A stretch of DNA of 64,000 nt from Carex sylvatica (lineage: Eukaryota; Streptophyta; Magnoliopsida; Poales; Cyperaceae), in contig CAXKVR010000102.1 in NCBI GenBank assembly GCA_964058845.1, positions 1-64,000 of the forward strand, read 5' to 3'. A program made the position numbers and the translations under genes. Numbering within the stretch: the first letter of the stretch is position 1; the number at the start of each line of letters is the position of its first letter. This document shows, piece by piece, positions 25,300-38,724 of this stretch. The notes under the pieces were generated by a model. It was not told the origin of the DNA, made no database searches, and was given only the letters and a program-made list of their open reading frames with translations.

Positions 25300-27150
25300 C
25301 AAAATGCTCAATACACGAAGGACCTCGATTTTATGACAATAGCAAGCAAGATTTTGTATTAGGCATTTAAATAAACACCTCATATGCACTAAATAAAATA
25401 TTTACCTTTCATCTATTCTGTTGCAAGAGAAATGAGAGATCTTTTATCTAAAGAGATTGTCAAATCTCTTGATTAGAGGGAAGTCAATTTTCCTTCTAGA
25501 TCTCTTGAAAACCACCTCTTCTATTGAAGCGCCTCTCCATCTCTTGGTTCACCTTGAACCTAAACAACAAACTAGCACACCTCTTAGATAGATGGATGTG
25601 AAGTTTAGAGCTTAGATCCAACCACATAGTAAGAAGAGATGAGAAATGATAGCCTCCCTTCAAAGTTTCGGCCAAGGAGAAAGAAAAAACGTGGCTGCTC
25701 AAAGGGGCTAATTTTGGCTATGCTATATGGCAGAAAATTAGCATATTTTTCTCCCAAATGAGCCCCCTTAAATAGGCAAGGGTTGGGGTAACCCTTTGTG
25801 TAAGGTTTGAATCAATTACACAAATACCACTAGCTTTGTTTAGCCATCTCATGCTCTTTTTAATCTCATCTTATGGTTGGTTTAATAAATTAATTTATGA
25901 ACAAATAATATTAGTTATATTATTCTATTATGCAGTATCTCTATTATTCTTATAATGCATTAAAACATTATACCAAATAATATTCGCATAATTTTTCACA
26001 AATTTATTTATGGTCTAAGCATGTCATATTTTGACATTTTATTTTAGCATTTTATCTCATGTATTTTATCTCATATACATCATCATAAAATGTAAAATAC
26101 TTGTTATTTCTCTTCAGTTGGTGTGACCGTATAGAGGATCCATGTCGTGTTGGCAATAATATAAAATTTTATATTATTGACTATAAGAGATTCTATCATT
26201 ACATTATAGTTATCCAGACGACATAGTAATCAGTTACTCGATCTACTAATTTTCGTGTCTATCATTGTCTCATGATATTATGAATAATGTGCAAAATAGG
26301 ATCGTGTCATTCCTACACTATATTCATTTTTTTGGTCTCTCAAGTGAATTATAATTATAACTACATCAGTTATATTGCATGCGATATAATTTCACTTTAC
26401 CAAGGTGCTCAGTAATATCATAACTCAAATTGAGGGACAATAATAATATTAACATATAGATTTCTCCCGCACAAGTTGTACACAATGAACTACTATTTTA
26501 TTTCTATCACAAGATAGTATTTAAATAGCAATCACATTATATACTTCTCATGTAAAAAACCTACATATCTCATATCTAAGATTCTAAAGACACAATGGAA
26601 ACATTAATGACACAAAACACAATCCATATAATGTTCAATTAATTTAGGTCATGTTCAATATATAAAAATATACATTTTTATATATTCATGTAATTAAATG
26701 ATAATCTCTTATCAACATTTATAGAACTTCAATGTACTTTAATCTATATGACTATCTTCCTCGGTAATTAATGTTCCTTCTTAATTACCATGATCGTGAA
26801 CTTATTTAGTGATTAAATGTTTCTCATCATAGGAGTTCTATGATTCAAGACAAAGAGCATCTTCTTGAATACTTCCAAAAATATAACATATAAATCTCAA
26901 GGAACAAGAATAATAACATTCGTAATAAAATCATGAACAACACATTTATTAAAAGATAACTTTCAAAACACACATCCTTCAATCTTTATCTGGCTTTTAG
27001 GGCAGTAGTGAGTCAGAGAAGGTTTCATCTGGCTTTTGATTCACCTTGTACCAGTGGTACATGGGAGCTGTACCAAGGATATTGTGCAAGTTTAAAACAA
27101 AGTGCCAACTTAGAAAATCTAAGAGAATGGGAATTAGGTCATAAACCCTA
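25300..27150. other. hAT interior, possibly containing LTR-derived sequence
   Basis: No gene. On the minus strand, around 25740-25800, CCTATTTAAGGGGGCTCATT looks like a promoter TATA context inside an LTR. Sequence around 26110-26480 (GGTGTGACCGTATAGAGGATCC) resembles plant copia LTR text as I remember it. I could not fix the ends or a target duplication. Confidence 0.3.
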
Positions 27151-27669
27151 TGAAAATCAATTCAATTACTATAAAATCTGAAATTTATAATTAATTATCT
27201 TCCGTAATATCTCCCCTGGTTCATTTTCGTACAAAATTTCGCCCAATACCCTCTTCCCCCAACTGATGCAACTTGAGCTTCATAGCTCGAAATTAATTGA
27301 GGGAATACAAGCAAACAAAAAATCAATTAAAATAGACTTGCTATTCCAAATGAATACGAAAAGAAAAGTATTAAGCAAACTAAAGAGATCATACCTATTT
27401 TCACAAAGGCGGGTCCGACAGCGCAGGAGAGAGGGGCTGAGGTGCTGAGCGCAGGAGAGAAGACACACGGGTCCTAGCCTCGCTTTTCCTTTGCGTAGGA
27501 GACGCGTCGCCAGTCGCCAGATGCACACCCTTTTTCTTCGCACAAGAGAGAGTTCTGGGCCTGGGGTAGGCAAGTCCATAATAAAAATCCGATCCAAAAA
27601 TAATAAAAAATCTAGAGGTAGGCAAGTATTTACTCCTATTGTATACTGGACTCGCCATTGCGCATTCCC

Positions 27670-29580
27670 ATGTTCGTGACCGATAAGAATTAAATTTTAA
27701 GATATAGGTGGTGGTTGTTTAATTTTAATTAAATATTTAAATGGGGGCGGTAATTAAAGAAAATTCGGGTTGTTATTGGAGGGTTAGTACAAAAAATAAA
27801 TAATAAATGCACGCTAGTTCTGACAATAAATTTGTCATTTTCAGGCCGTGTAACCTGTGCTGAAAAGGAGTCAAAATTAGGAGCATTCTCTTCAGATATA
27901 CTATTGTTCAACAGCATCGTTAAAACAAAAAGGCAACTAAGTGGAATCAAGTGAGGCAAGTATGGCCTCAACAACCAACAACTCACCATCATAAATTTAT
28001 TAAAAATAAATATTTATATTGATTTTACTATATGATCATGACATGAGTATAAATGTGAATTTGTATTCATATTTGTAAACATTAATTTTAAGCCAGTTAT
28101 TAATCAAATTGTGATTTTTAAAATTTTATGAAAGAACAAAAGTAAAAAAGTTCCAGTCATATGTTAAGAACAATGGATTTGGCTATGGTGCTATGGGTTG
28201 CATAGAGGACTACAGTACTATGACTTAATATTTGAGTTTTCAAAATCCTAACGGTCGATTCAAACCGTTCATCTTGTTCTCCATATTAATATGTATTTAG
28301 AGACCAAATTTTATATTTTTAAAAAAAATATTACTATTTTTTTAGATAGATAAAAAATCACTTTCAGATATTTGATCTAAAAAATTTCAACAATTTGGGA
28401 AATACACCTTTGTTTCTTTGTGAAGATAACTCAAAATTACCAATTTCGAGTTGAAAGTATTAGAATAAGTGAGAGCAAGAACAATATAAATATAGTTATA
28501 TATTTATATATATTTTCAGTTCCGTTCGTGCCCTTAATGGTGACCCTTCGAAGAAAATATTTTCGAAGTAAAAAACCTATGAATTAACTCAGAGTAAAAC
28601 ACCTACGAAAATATTTTCAGTGCTGTTTGACTGTCATTGTAATTGTGAGAAAAAAAATTTATTCAGTAAATTTTTTTTTCCACGCGTACAATATTTCAGC
28701 CATTCAAATTGGATTCGAATCTAAGTTCATTTTTGCCTGACAGCCGAATATGTCCTAAGAGTGCGTATCTCCCGAATATCTCATATTTCGCGTGACCGAT
28801 GTGTCCGGTTCCTATTCGGGGATAGCGCAGGGGACAATTTTGTTTGAGCTTTGAGATTCGTGTATATTTGAACGGGTGAAATTTTTCAAAAAGTCACCCA
28901 AATATGAGATATCTCAGAGGATGCGAATTCGAAATCTACGACCCCAATACAGCAAGTGTACAGTCTGTTATATGAATGACTGCACCGAAGTTGCCATACA
29001 AAACAACGGCGACATGACTACCTCCCCCAATTCCGGCGAATTCGATGGCGAAATGATCAATCGAATCTGTATCTTATCGAAGCAAAACATAAATTCTCTC
29101 TCCAATCCCGCTGAATAAAAACTCATTTTATGCCGCAAGCCCGCAAGCATTCGACGCGAATATCTTAGACAGGCCGAGCATCCGAGCATAATAGGCCGGT
29201 GCATATTATTAAATGAAATGCAAACCATCTGGGGCCTGTTCCGACTTATAATGGGTTGTGGTGGTCGGATATCGCTGAAGTTGCGTCTGAATTGGGAGTC
29301 CAGTAACCCGCCACATGAAAGGTGTTCTGTTTAGGTTTCAGCGTATCCGAGATAGCAGACGACGTAAATGGCAGTCCCTGGCCCAGTTCCGTAGATCTGC
29401 TTCCACGGGAAAATAGTAATTTCCCTATTTCATCGTATTTTCTTTTATATATTTACCTATGCCGTAAACATGTCCTGGTATATAAATAACTGTCACGCGC
29501 TCTTCTTTGTTAAAAAAAAAAGAAAAAAAATTAATAACAGCACACTCTTAGTTCACACTAGTAGAGTTCCAGTGGGTAGC
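27670..29580. other. Intergenic; half hairpin module near 28230-28330
   Basis: 28230-28330 carries the left arm of the hairpin family (ACGGTCGATTCAAACCGTTC, TCTCCATATTAATATG, GAGACCAAATTTTATATTTT) without a matching right arm. 28790-29120 has less AT-rich sequence with an 80-codon frame that I do not recognise. The part before 30018 should hold the promoter of the QUA2-like gene. Confidence 0.4.
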
Positions 29581-30017
29581 GGAAACTCTTCTTTTAATTA
29601 TTGCACCGCGTCGGATCCATTTGTAACCGGAGGCGAAGTGTGCTTGGGAGAGACTCGAATAACACAGTCAGATCTCGTCTCTTTGTTTTAATCTCTGTCG
29701 GCAGTGTTTTCAGGTAATGAGAGAAATATCAAGCGAAAGGAAGCTGTAAGACGGAAGTGGTCATTTTTGTTGGTTTCTCTCCTTTTCAGTCGAATTCCTA
29801 TCTGTGCCACCTTCGCTTCAGTTGATTTGTTCTTCCCAATTCCAACCTTTTACATTGATTCGTGCTTTGGTGAGCTCCACCAAAAGCAATCTGTTTTACC
29901 AATTTCTTCATCAGACAGCTAATAGTACAATTCAGCTGCCAGTAATTACTCAAATCTCTTTTCTATTTTCCTAATAGTGGCTAAAGACTGATCATTGATC
30001 AATCCTCTTCCAAACCA

Positions 30018-33000
30018 ATGTCAAGACCCCTGTACCGTGGCTTTTCTGGAGGTGGCCGATCCAGCAGTGGCAGCTTAAGTAGTAGCGAGCTTGGCCCGTT
30101 TGACCCGGTGGACGACAAAGGCAAAGTTCAAGACAATGGATTCGGGCACGAGCTATCAAACATTGCTGGGATCAGAAAAATGCGCAAAGATTTCGCCATT
30201 TTTCTTTTCAAGCTGGGCATTGCTGTAATTATGATAATAGCCCTTGCCAGTTCTCTCTCCTGGGCTATCTCCATCTCTACCTCTTCGAAGGTAACCACCT
30301 ACCATGGCTACCGTCGGCTACAAGAGCAGCTTATTGCAGATCTGTTGGATTTCGGCGAGCCTTCTCTAGGCATTTCAAAATCCAAGGAAGTAGAATTTTG
30401 TGCGCCTCAGTCAGAAAATTACGTCCCTTGTTATTATAACATATCAGAGAGTGCTGATTTGATTGATACAGAGGTAAATTTTCAACATGAAAGAGCATGC
30501 TTGAGAGACTCTGCAGTTAATTGTTTGATTCTACCACCCCGCAATTATAGGATCCCGCTGAGGTGGCCGAGCGGGAAGGATTTTATCTGGAAGGAGAATG
30601 TGAAGATCACCGGGCAAGAGTTTTCATCTGGTAGCTTAACTAAGAGGCAAGTAAAAAGCATAGAAATTTGTTTGCAAATTCCTAATTAACATTTAACTGT
30701 ATTTTCAATATACATTTAATCCTTACCCGCATGTAGTAGTTGCCGCAAGAGGAGCCAATTGTTAAATTAATGGTCAAACCAATAGAAAAATTGCATTACT
30801 ACATTTGTAATTTCAAGTTGAATCAGTCAAGCTACTCAAAGCCTTGTAAGGTTTATGCAAACATTAAAATAAAGGGCCCATTATTCTAAAACTGCTGCTG
30901 ATTTGACATTCTTTCTTTCCTTTGCTTTTAGTTACGAAGAGTGTTAGAGTGCTATCGGTTTCCATTTAAATCATTTTAAGAAACTTATAGCTCATTGAGG
31001 AAAAACCAAAAAAAGTATAAACCTAACTAACAAGGTATCTGTACCTAACATTCATCCAGATTAGTCCCGCTATTAGTTTTCAAAATTAATAATTAATACC
31101 ACTTACTGGTGGACCCAGAAGGCCTAAAGCTAGTTGGATTACATTGCTCCCTAAGGAAAATAGGAGGGGCCAATTTGTCTAACTTATATTTGAATAAGCC
31201 TATTTCATACTATCGAGCTAACGGCTGAATTATATACATAACCTTGAAATTGTCTCGACCAAATTATACACATAACCTTGAAATTGTCTCGACCAGGTTG
31301 TGACATGAGAAATCTTGGGTGCTTCTTTTGCGCAAATACTGCAATTTTGGTGTAGCTTGCACATATTGGGTTGTTGTGTAAACAGGTTTTGTTTTGTAGG
31401 ATGATGGTTGAAGAAGAGCAGATCTCTTTTCGCTCAGATTCACTAATGGTTGATGGTGTAGAGGATTACTCACATCAGATTGCAGAGATGATTGGGCTGA
31501 GAAATGAGTCTAATTTTAACGAGGCTGGGGTTAGTAAAATTGTTTGTTTAACTTACTACATATGTTAATTCCTAAATTTCTTGCATTTTTTACATTAGTT
31601 TCTGGGAAAGAATGAGGCGTACTTGCTAATTTTCTTTAGTTTTTGAGAATTTTGCAATAATTCCAGGTTTGGTTTGGTAAATTGAGACTGAGAATGGAAA
31701 TTGAGAGAGGAATAAAGAAAGAGAGAAAAGGATAGGAAAGATAATGGATAGAAAAGAGAATGGATAGGATAGATTTGTTTTAAAAATTACTTCGCATAAT
31801 CATTTTTACATGATTAGAGCATATATAGGTGATCAACTCTTTATCGGTCGAAGAAAGAAACTACAAACACTAATTTAATTTAAATTACTGTGCATAATCA
31901 TTTATACATGATTAGCTACTTATATAGGCCAAGAAAGAAAGTACAAACAGTAAATTAAAGCGGTAAAAATGACTGAAAGGCTGTGATTGGCCAACTCAAG
32001 CAATGTGGATCCCAATCCTAATGAATTATTGTCTCCTCTCTTTGCACGTCATATTGTGTCTCGGGCTATTTGTTTCCTTCCGCTTTTTTCCTAGTCAATC
32101 AGTGGAATGTACGAGTCTATGTTGTCATCTTCGATTCCTCTTAATTCTTCAGCAGTAACTAGGCCCATCTTGTGTGGGGCAAGACTTAGCCCACCCTTCT
32201 TCTTAATGTTTAATATTCCTCAAGTTGCGGGTGCAAACAGAATGTTCTGTTCAATTCATGTCTGTATCTGCATAATTATCTGTAAACAAATTAATTTATT
32301 TGTATATATGCGGATATGGATACAAATAATAATTAGGCGATGTAAAAATGATGGATAGGGATGCAAATAATTTTTGTTCCCTTAAAAAGATGCAGATATC
32401 CAAATTATCCTAATTTCCATCTGCCTACTTGAACTCCTATTTTTTTTTCCGTGGAGTTGAACAACTTCTCATGTTATATATACTTGTTATCAATTATGAA
32501 TATTAAATATTATATGAAGGTTTTTTAACAATTTTGTATTATTTAATCTGTAAATTATTAATAATCTGCTAATATCGATATCCAATCCATATCCTCTTAG
32601 TGAAATTTGGATACAGTTATGGTTTTAGCATTTCTGCTACTCGTGTGTTCCATGTACTTTCTGTGTATGCCCCTAATTGGAGCTCAGTTTAGCCTATTAT
32701 ACTATCACAACTCAAATGTTCATATTGCATGGACACATGAATATCATACTTGTGCTTTACCAGTACTGGACATGACCTGTTTGGTACCAGCCTTTTATAT
32801 CCACTAAATGTTTTTAATTGGTTTTGGCTAGATTATGAATCCTTGTCTAAATTTAAACCCAACATCATTAATGAACCAAAATTTTATATTTCAATCAGTT
32901 ACAAGTCGATACTGCTACCATAACAGCATTGAGCATTATTAAAAACCCTCGTATAAATGAAATTAAAGTCCTGAAAGTTTTGAATTTTGGATGATTTATG

Positions 33001-36000
33001 TTGTTCCTTTGGCTCAGGTACGCACTGTGCTTGACATAGGTTGTGGATTTGGCAGCTTTGGAGCCCATTTGTTTTCGAGACAGGTGCTGACAATGTGCAT
33101 CGCAGATTATGAGGGATCAGGGAGCCAAGTGCAACTAACCCTAGAGAGAGGCATGCCTGCCATGATCAGCTCTTTCACCAAAACCCAACTTCCTTACCCA
33201 TACCTTTCATTTGACATGATCCACTGTGCTAGATGTGAGGTCCAATGGGACAAAAATGGTAATTGAAATTTCCATGGCAAAAGGTTGTGTTTCTGCTAGT
33301 TTTGAAGTTAGGAGAAGGATTATCATTATACTAAAAAGGGTGTTTTGGAGTTTCAAGAATGTAGGAGAAAAGAGGAATGTATGATACTGTTTGTGTTTCA
33401 CAGGGGGCAGCATGCGGTATAGTTTGCAGTTATGCATGACAAGCTGCTGCTTTTTTGTATGGACACACTGTTATTAATGCTTAAGTAGTGGATTAAAACC
33501 TAATTAGTTTGAGCAGTTGGTAATAGTGCGCTACCAAGTTGTTGGCACTTTTTCCAAGATTAGACAGAGAGGACAATAGAGAACAAAGGAAACAATAATA
33601 ATTATCTCATAATGAGCTGAGATTGTAAATTGGGTTACTAAAAGTAAAAAAAAAAATCATTTATATGGATTGCACCATTTACCCCTACAGATCAAATTAT
33701 TGTATGTCTCATCCAAAGCAAATATGTTTAGTGTGCCCCTCTAAAACATGAGAAGTATCATGTAACTCTGTACCTCTCCTGATTTCCGTCAATTACTCAA
33801 GCTGAAGTCTTGCAATTTATGGACATAGTAGTAAGGAAGATAGGTAGTTTGCACATATCTTGGAAAAAATAGAGAGAGATGGCTAGTTAATATATTTTTA
33901 TTGTATAGTAGGGGGCATGCATAATTCTTAATTCTGAAATATTTACAAGCTGTATAACAAATTACCTCTACAATCTTATATGTTATTTCAGATGGAATTT
34001 CTTTGGTGGAGGTAGACAGGCTTTTGAGGCCAGGAGGGTACTTTGTCTGGACATCTCCCTTGAACACACACAGATTGCTACGTGAGAAAGATAATCAGAA
34101 AAAATGGTTAGCTATAAAAGATTTTACTGAAAGCATCTGCTGGGAGTTGTTGTCTCAACAAGAGGAAACCGTTGTTTGGAAGAAGACAAGCAACAAAAAG
34201 TGTTACAGCTCAAAGTAAGATCTAATTGTACAGGCCTAGTCAATGGATTTTGTTTGCAACAGAAATTTTTTTTGCTATATTTTTAGGATAAGACCAAAAC
34301 GTTTTGAAGATTTGCAATTGGAATCCTACCAGTTTTAGATATTTGGAAATTATACCTGACCTATAAGTCTGTTAGGAAAGTATATTCCACAAGTGCTCAT
34401 ACCTTTGCCTATACTAGCAATATGCCCCTTTTCTCTATATTTAAATTAAGTTTAGATCAAACAAAGGATTTTTCCTGAGGAGTTTTAAGTTTATATGTGC
34501 ATGTATGAAAGAGAGTTTGTTGTATCAAAATTACAAATCAGGACACCACAGTCATTATTTTTTTTTAAGGAAAGAACTTAAATTTTGTTTTATGGATGGG
34601 TTTTAATTTCTAATGACCCAAAAATATTGCAACCTGCAAACAAACTTCTGCACTTATTTGAGCATTCTACTCTCCATTGATTAGGGTAATAAAATAGTTG
34701 ATGAAATTGTTAACTATTAATTTATCCCAAATATTAATTCAAGTTTTGAGTGAATTGATTATATAGCAAATATTAAATTAAAAAGTTGGCAAGATCAATA
34801 TATTATATAACTTTTACAACTTTATTGGCCAGAACCTTTGTTTTAGTAATTTCACCTCTTAGTCCTGTTTGGTAATATTTCTTCAGGAAAAGGAGCCCCC
34901 AAATATGCGGCAGGAACCATGATATCGAATCACCATATTACCAACCTCTTAATCCATGCATAGCTGGTACAAGGAGTCAACGGTGGGTCCCAATTGAGTC
35001 CCGAACGCCATGGCCTCTGCAATCTAGACCTAACTGTACTGAACTCAATGTACACGGTAAAGGCTTACACCTGCAAATCAATAAAGTAGTGATAATCATT
35101 GGGCCAGTTTGTTACAAGTTACACCTAATATTTTACTGTGTAGCTTTTTTGCTGTTATGTGTACCAATTTTACTTTATTTGCACAATAAACCATACATAT
35201 TTTTAACACTTTATCGAAGATCCAACATTTCTCAAGATAAGCAAACCGAACCTTCAATCATCATAAAGGAAAAGGTAATGCTGTCAAAATGTTAATAACT
35301 TTCCATTTATATCTAAAGGAGTGCGTCTGGAGGATTTTATGGAAGATTCATCTAATTGGAATTCAGTTGTCAGAAATTACTGGTCTCTCCTCTCCCCTCT
35401 CATCTTCTCAGATCACCCAAAGAGACCTGGTGACGAGGACCCACAACCACCATTCAACATGCTGAGAAATGTGCTTGACATGAATTCCAGGTTTGGTGGG
35501 TTCAATGCAGCCTTATTGGATGCAGGTAAATCTGTTTGGGTCATGAACGTTGTTCCCACGTCCAGTCCCAACTACTTACCCTTCATCTTTGATCGTGGCT
35601 TCATTGGTCTTCAGCATGATTGGTATACCATTTCTTTTTCCCTTGAATTATATTCTTAATTAAAGAATCAGACTGGAATTTTTTTTTACTTGTGTAATAA
35701 AACACTAATAGTGAAGTTAATGCAATTTTGTAGGTGTGAAGCATTTCCATCCTATCCAAGAACATACGACATGGTGCATGCTGAGGGTTTGCTTTCTCTT
35801 GAGAAGCACAGGAAAGGGAAGTGCTCTATACTTGACATATTCCTAGAAGTTGATCGCATCTTACGTCCTGAGGTACATTAAAGAGAAGTTTTATTATACC
35901 CCTACAAAGCCTCAGACTCAAGAGAGTTAGACTATTTACCCTTGCTAGAAAGAAAAATGCCTCTATACCCTCTAAAACATACAAAACAATGAATGCATCC

Positions 36001-36483
36001 TTTCTGTCCTAATTTTCAAAAATGCTATCTACCTTTCTTTTCTTGACTCTGCATAAAGATGCACGATTATGCAGTGAGGGAGTGATGGGTCTTGGATACG
36101 AATTTTGTTATTGCTTTGTACTGGTAGTAGTGATATTTCCATGTTTTTTTGTAGTATGATATTTCTGCTTTTGTATGGTTATATAGCCTTGTAGGTTACA
36201 TCTTGAGATTCTGCAGGAGTATATGTGAAATTGTCAAGATTACAGATAATAATATTTATAATAATGTTTAGCAAATATGACATTCAATTTTGCAATTAAG
36301 GCTTTGCCTTTTGATGTGATGCAGGGGTGGATAATAGTTCGTGACACTGCATCTCTTATTGAGTTGGGCCGATTGGTAGGCACAAAATTGAAATGGGATG
36401 CACGTGTTGTAGAACTTGATACCAGTACTGATGAGAAGCTACTGGTCTGTCAGAAGCCCTTCTTCAAGAAGCAGCAACCGTAG
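30018..36483 (+). CDS. QUA2/TSD2-type Golgi methyltransferase (putative pectin methyltransferase)
   Basis: Eight exons: 30018-30646, 31400-31529, 33018-33258, 33992-34214, 34887-35056, 35319-35622, 35734-35872 and 36325-36483. Phases fit throughout and give 664 residues, close to the family length. A short cytosolic tail precedes a membrane anchor at about residues 58-88, the type II layout of Golgi enzymes. [11 protein letters not shown] and [12 protein letters not shown] match the family. The SAM-binding motif is [12 protein letters not shown] (about 257-268). Later come [46 protein letters not shown] and [12 protein letters not shown]2 in Arabidopsis is needed for homogalacturonan and cell adhesion. 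The role is inferred from similarity. Intron 1 uses a GC donor (AG|GCAAGT); the nearby GT donor would give a stop. Introns 2 (about 1.5 kb) and 1 (about 0.75 kb) are the longest. Confidence 0.92.
31227..31294 (+). repeat. 34-bp tandem duplication in intron 1 of the QUA2-like gene
   Basis: Two adjacent copies of AATTATATACATAACCTTGA followed by AATTGTCTCGACC, differing at about two bases. Confidence 0.9.
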
Positions 36484-36807
36484 ATACACCGGAAGTTATA
36501 TAGTTTACATATTGTATTAAATTATTCTTTTTTATTTTTTCAATGTTCTGTGAAAGCAAAGGTATTTATTTGGCAAGTTAAATGTTCTGCTCTGGCTGAA
36601 CCGCAAGGTTTCGCTAGTTTGTGTAATTAGGGAAACAAGCTGTAGGGCAGTAGAGTTACTAAATCGGTTTAGAGTTTATTCATGTATTGAAGTTGAAGAA
36701 TACAAAAATGAGAATATCTAAAATTCTGCATTATCGGAGGGAATTGTGAAATGAGCTGGCTAAAGCGCCGTGCGGATTATTCTTCACTTTATTTTCTTTT
36801 TATTTTT

Positions 36808-38716
36808 GGGGGGAATTTCGTGTATACCCCTCAAAAACATCAAAATTACGTATATCCTTCTCTAAAATTCATAATATCATATTTACCCTTCTAAACTTTA
36901 AAAACTCTCATATTTACCCATTACAATTTTAATATATATCAAATATACCCAAAATTTGAATTAATCATGTTTAGTATTCTAAAGAAATATAATTAATCAC
37001 ATAACTCAGTTTCTGACCTCTGTTTTGTCATGTTTGAACTCTATTTCATATTTGACCCATGTTTTCTTTCTTCATCTCTTTGTTGCTCCTCTTGTTATTT
37101 TATTTTTGTTCTGTTTCCTTTGCTCTTCTCCACTTTCACTTTGGGTCTCATCAATAGTGTATGGGAATTTCCATAATAGTATGATTGGCTTTAGCATAGT
37201 CCAGTATAGTTTGTGCCAACCCCTGATTTTCTACAAATTAGCATAGCTACCTGTTACCAGTCGAGCACCGAACAAGCCTTGTATACTACACTTTGCTTCC
37301 TCATCTTGCTTCAAGTCCAAACTTTAGCCAAGTTAGATGAAGACAGATAGAAATGGGTTGAGTCTGAACAGGGAATTGAAGTCTTCTGTGACTCACAACT
37401 GGAATCGTTAAACACCATGAGCAGCAGGATGTTGAGGTCCGAAACTTAAAATGAAATTCTTTAATTAATCCAAAAGGTAGAAAAGCTTGCTTCTTTGCTT
37501 GATTTCTACTATGGTAAATGCTGCCATAAGTCTAAAATATTTGTATAAAGTTATTGCTCTATTTAGAAGTATTAAAGAGCCTTTATAAAGGAAATAAAGT
37601 ATAAAGCCAAAAATGAGATAATGACAGAATAGTAATAAAATCAAATGGGAGTCTGGAAAAGCTGTATTGCATAAGTGAGTGAATTGAACTTTTTTTTTTT
37701 TGAGAGAGAAGACCTTAGGGCTTAGGCAATAATTAAATCAAATAGCGAGTCTGTGTTACATACCAGTATCCAGTAAATTCAAATAAAAGTAAATCATCCT
37801 ACAATGCATTATAGAAGGCAGCCCATTTCAAAATTCCTAATAAATTAACTTGAAACAGATGGTAAGATATGCATTTTAACTCTACTCAAGTAATTAAATT
37901 AACTGAAAATTTTCCTGGTTGAGAGTCTCTTCTGAGTTGCCTTGGGCTGACCGACCTGATGTTCGAGCCCAGTTTGCCAGGTTATGGGGAGTTTGCAGCA
38001 CCTCTTTGATGACATATCAAAGCGTTAACTGATCCAACATGCTATGGTAGTGTTTTGTACAGCTTGCTACCATTTCCAAGACCTGCCATGATGGTACCCC
38101 CTTCAGATTGTTGTCTACCACAGCTCCTACCAGTATATGATGAAATAGGGATATTGGTACATGTCAAAATCTCAACAGCTCAGGTATTGGAATACCTCAT
38201 TAATATTAAAGCCACCTGAGCTGTACAGTTTGGGTGGACTTTTGGAGAAAAACACAATCACGGTATAAAGTTTTTTTTTTCAATTCACAATATCGCAACA
38301 AGAGGGAGAAAATAAAAAATCGTAAACTTATTGATTGTGACCATCTGGACCTCCTATCTCGGTCTGGAGAGCTCTTTTTCCTCCTCCGATGTCATCTCTA
38401 AAAAAACAAGCAGTGAAGGGGGGGAGCAATCAAGAGCAAAATCACTCTAGGCACGTACAGTTTTAGAAGAAGGCGGGAGATATCAAGAACTTTTTTTTTT
38501 TTGACGCGAAAGCATGGAAGAAGGGAAAGGATCTTAGTACTAATTAAGTGATTAATCATATATTTTATAGAATATTAACATAATTAAGCTGAGTTTTAAG
38601 TAAATTGGGTATATTTGTGAGTTTTTAAAATTTAGAAGGGTAAATATGATATTATGAATTTTAGAGGGCGGAATACGTAATTTCAATGTTTTTGAGGGTA
38701 TACGTGAAATTGCCCC
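36808..38716. mobile_element. DNA transposon with about 200-bp terminal inverted repeats (MULE-like)
   Basis: The left end reads GGGGGGAATTTCGTGTATAC, then CCCTCAAAAACATC, TTACGTATA and AATTCATAATATCATATTTA. The right end is its inverse (TAAATATGATATTATGAATT ... GAGGGTATACGTGAAATTGCCCC). Similarity extends inward to about 200 bp. TTATTTTT flanks both sides (36800-36807 and 38717-38724). The interior has no transposase that I can see. It does hold a less AT-rich stretch, about 37920-38260, that may be captured host sequence. Long inverted repeats and an 8-9-bp duplication point to Mutator-like; hAT is the alternative. Confidence 0.75.
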
Positions 38717-38724
38717 TTATTTTT

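Larger units (their letters stand above)
21177..27660 (-). mobile_element. hAT transposon, about 6.5 kb, inactive, with nested insertion
   Basis: The left terminal repeat is CAGTGGCGAGTC at 21177. The right end, reversed, is CAATGGCGAGTC at 27660, matching at 11 of 12 positions. Perfect 8-bp target duplications CGCATTCC flank it (21169-21176 and 27661-27668), as expected for hAT. Subterminal GGTAGGCAA motifs occur at both ends. It carries a broken transposase on the minus strand and a 2037-bp nested element at 22810-24846. A related non-coding element lies at 53298-56350. Confidence 0.9.

Noticed and set aside
25335..26046. LTR with TTTTA target duplication in the hAT interior
   Set aside because: TTTTA is too common in this AT-rich stretch to support the ends.
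28876..29118. 80-codon plus-strand frame
   Set aside because: No recognisable family, no splice partners, and an equally long frame on the other strand.
30647..30654. GT donor CAA|GTAAAA for intron 1 of the QUA2-like gene
   Set aside because: Joining it to the acceptor at 31399 gives a stop after three codons.
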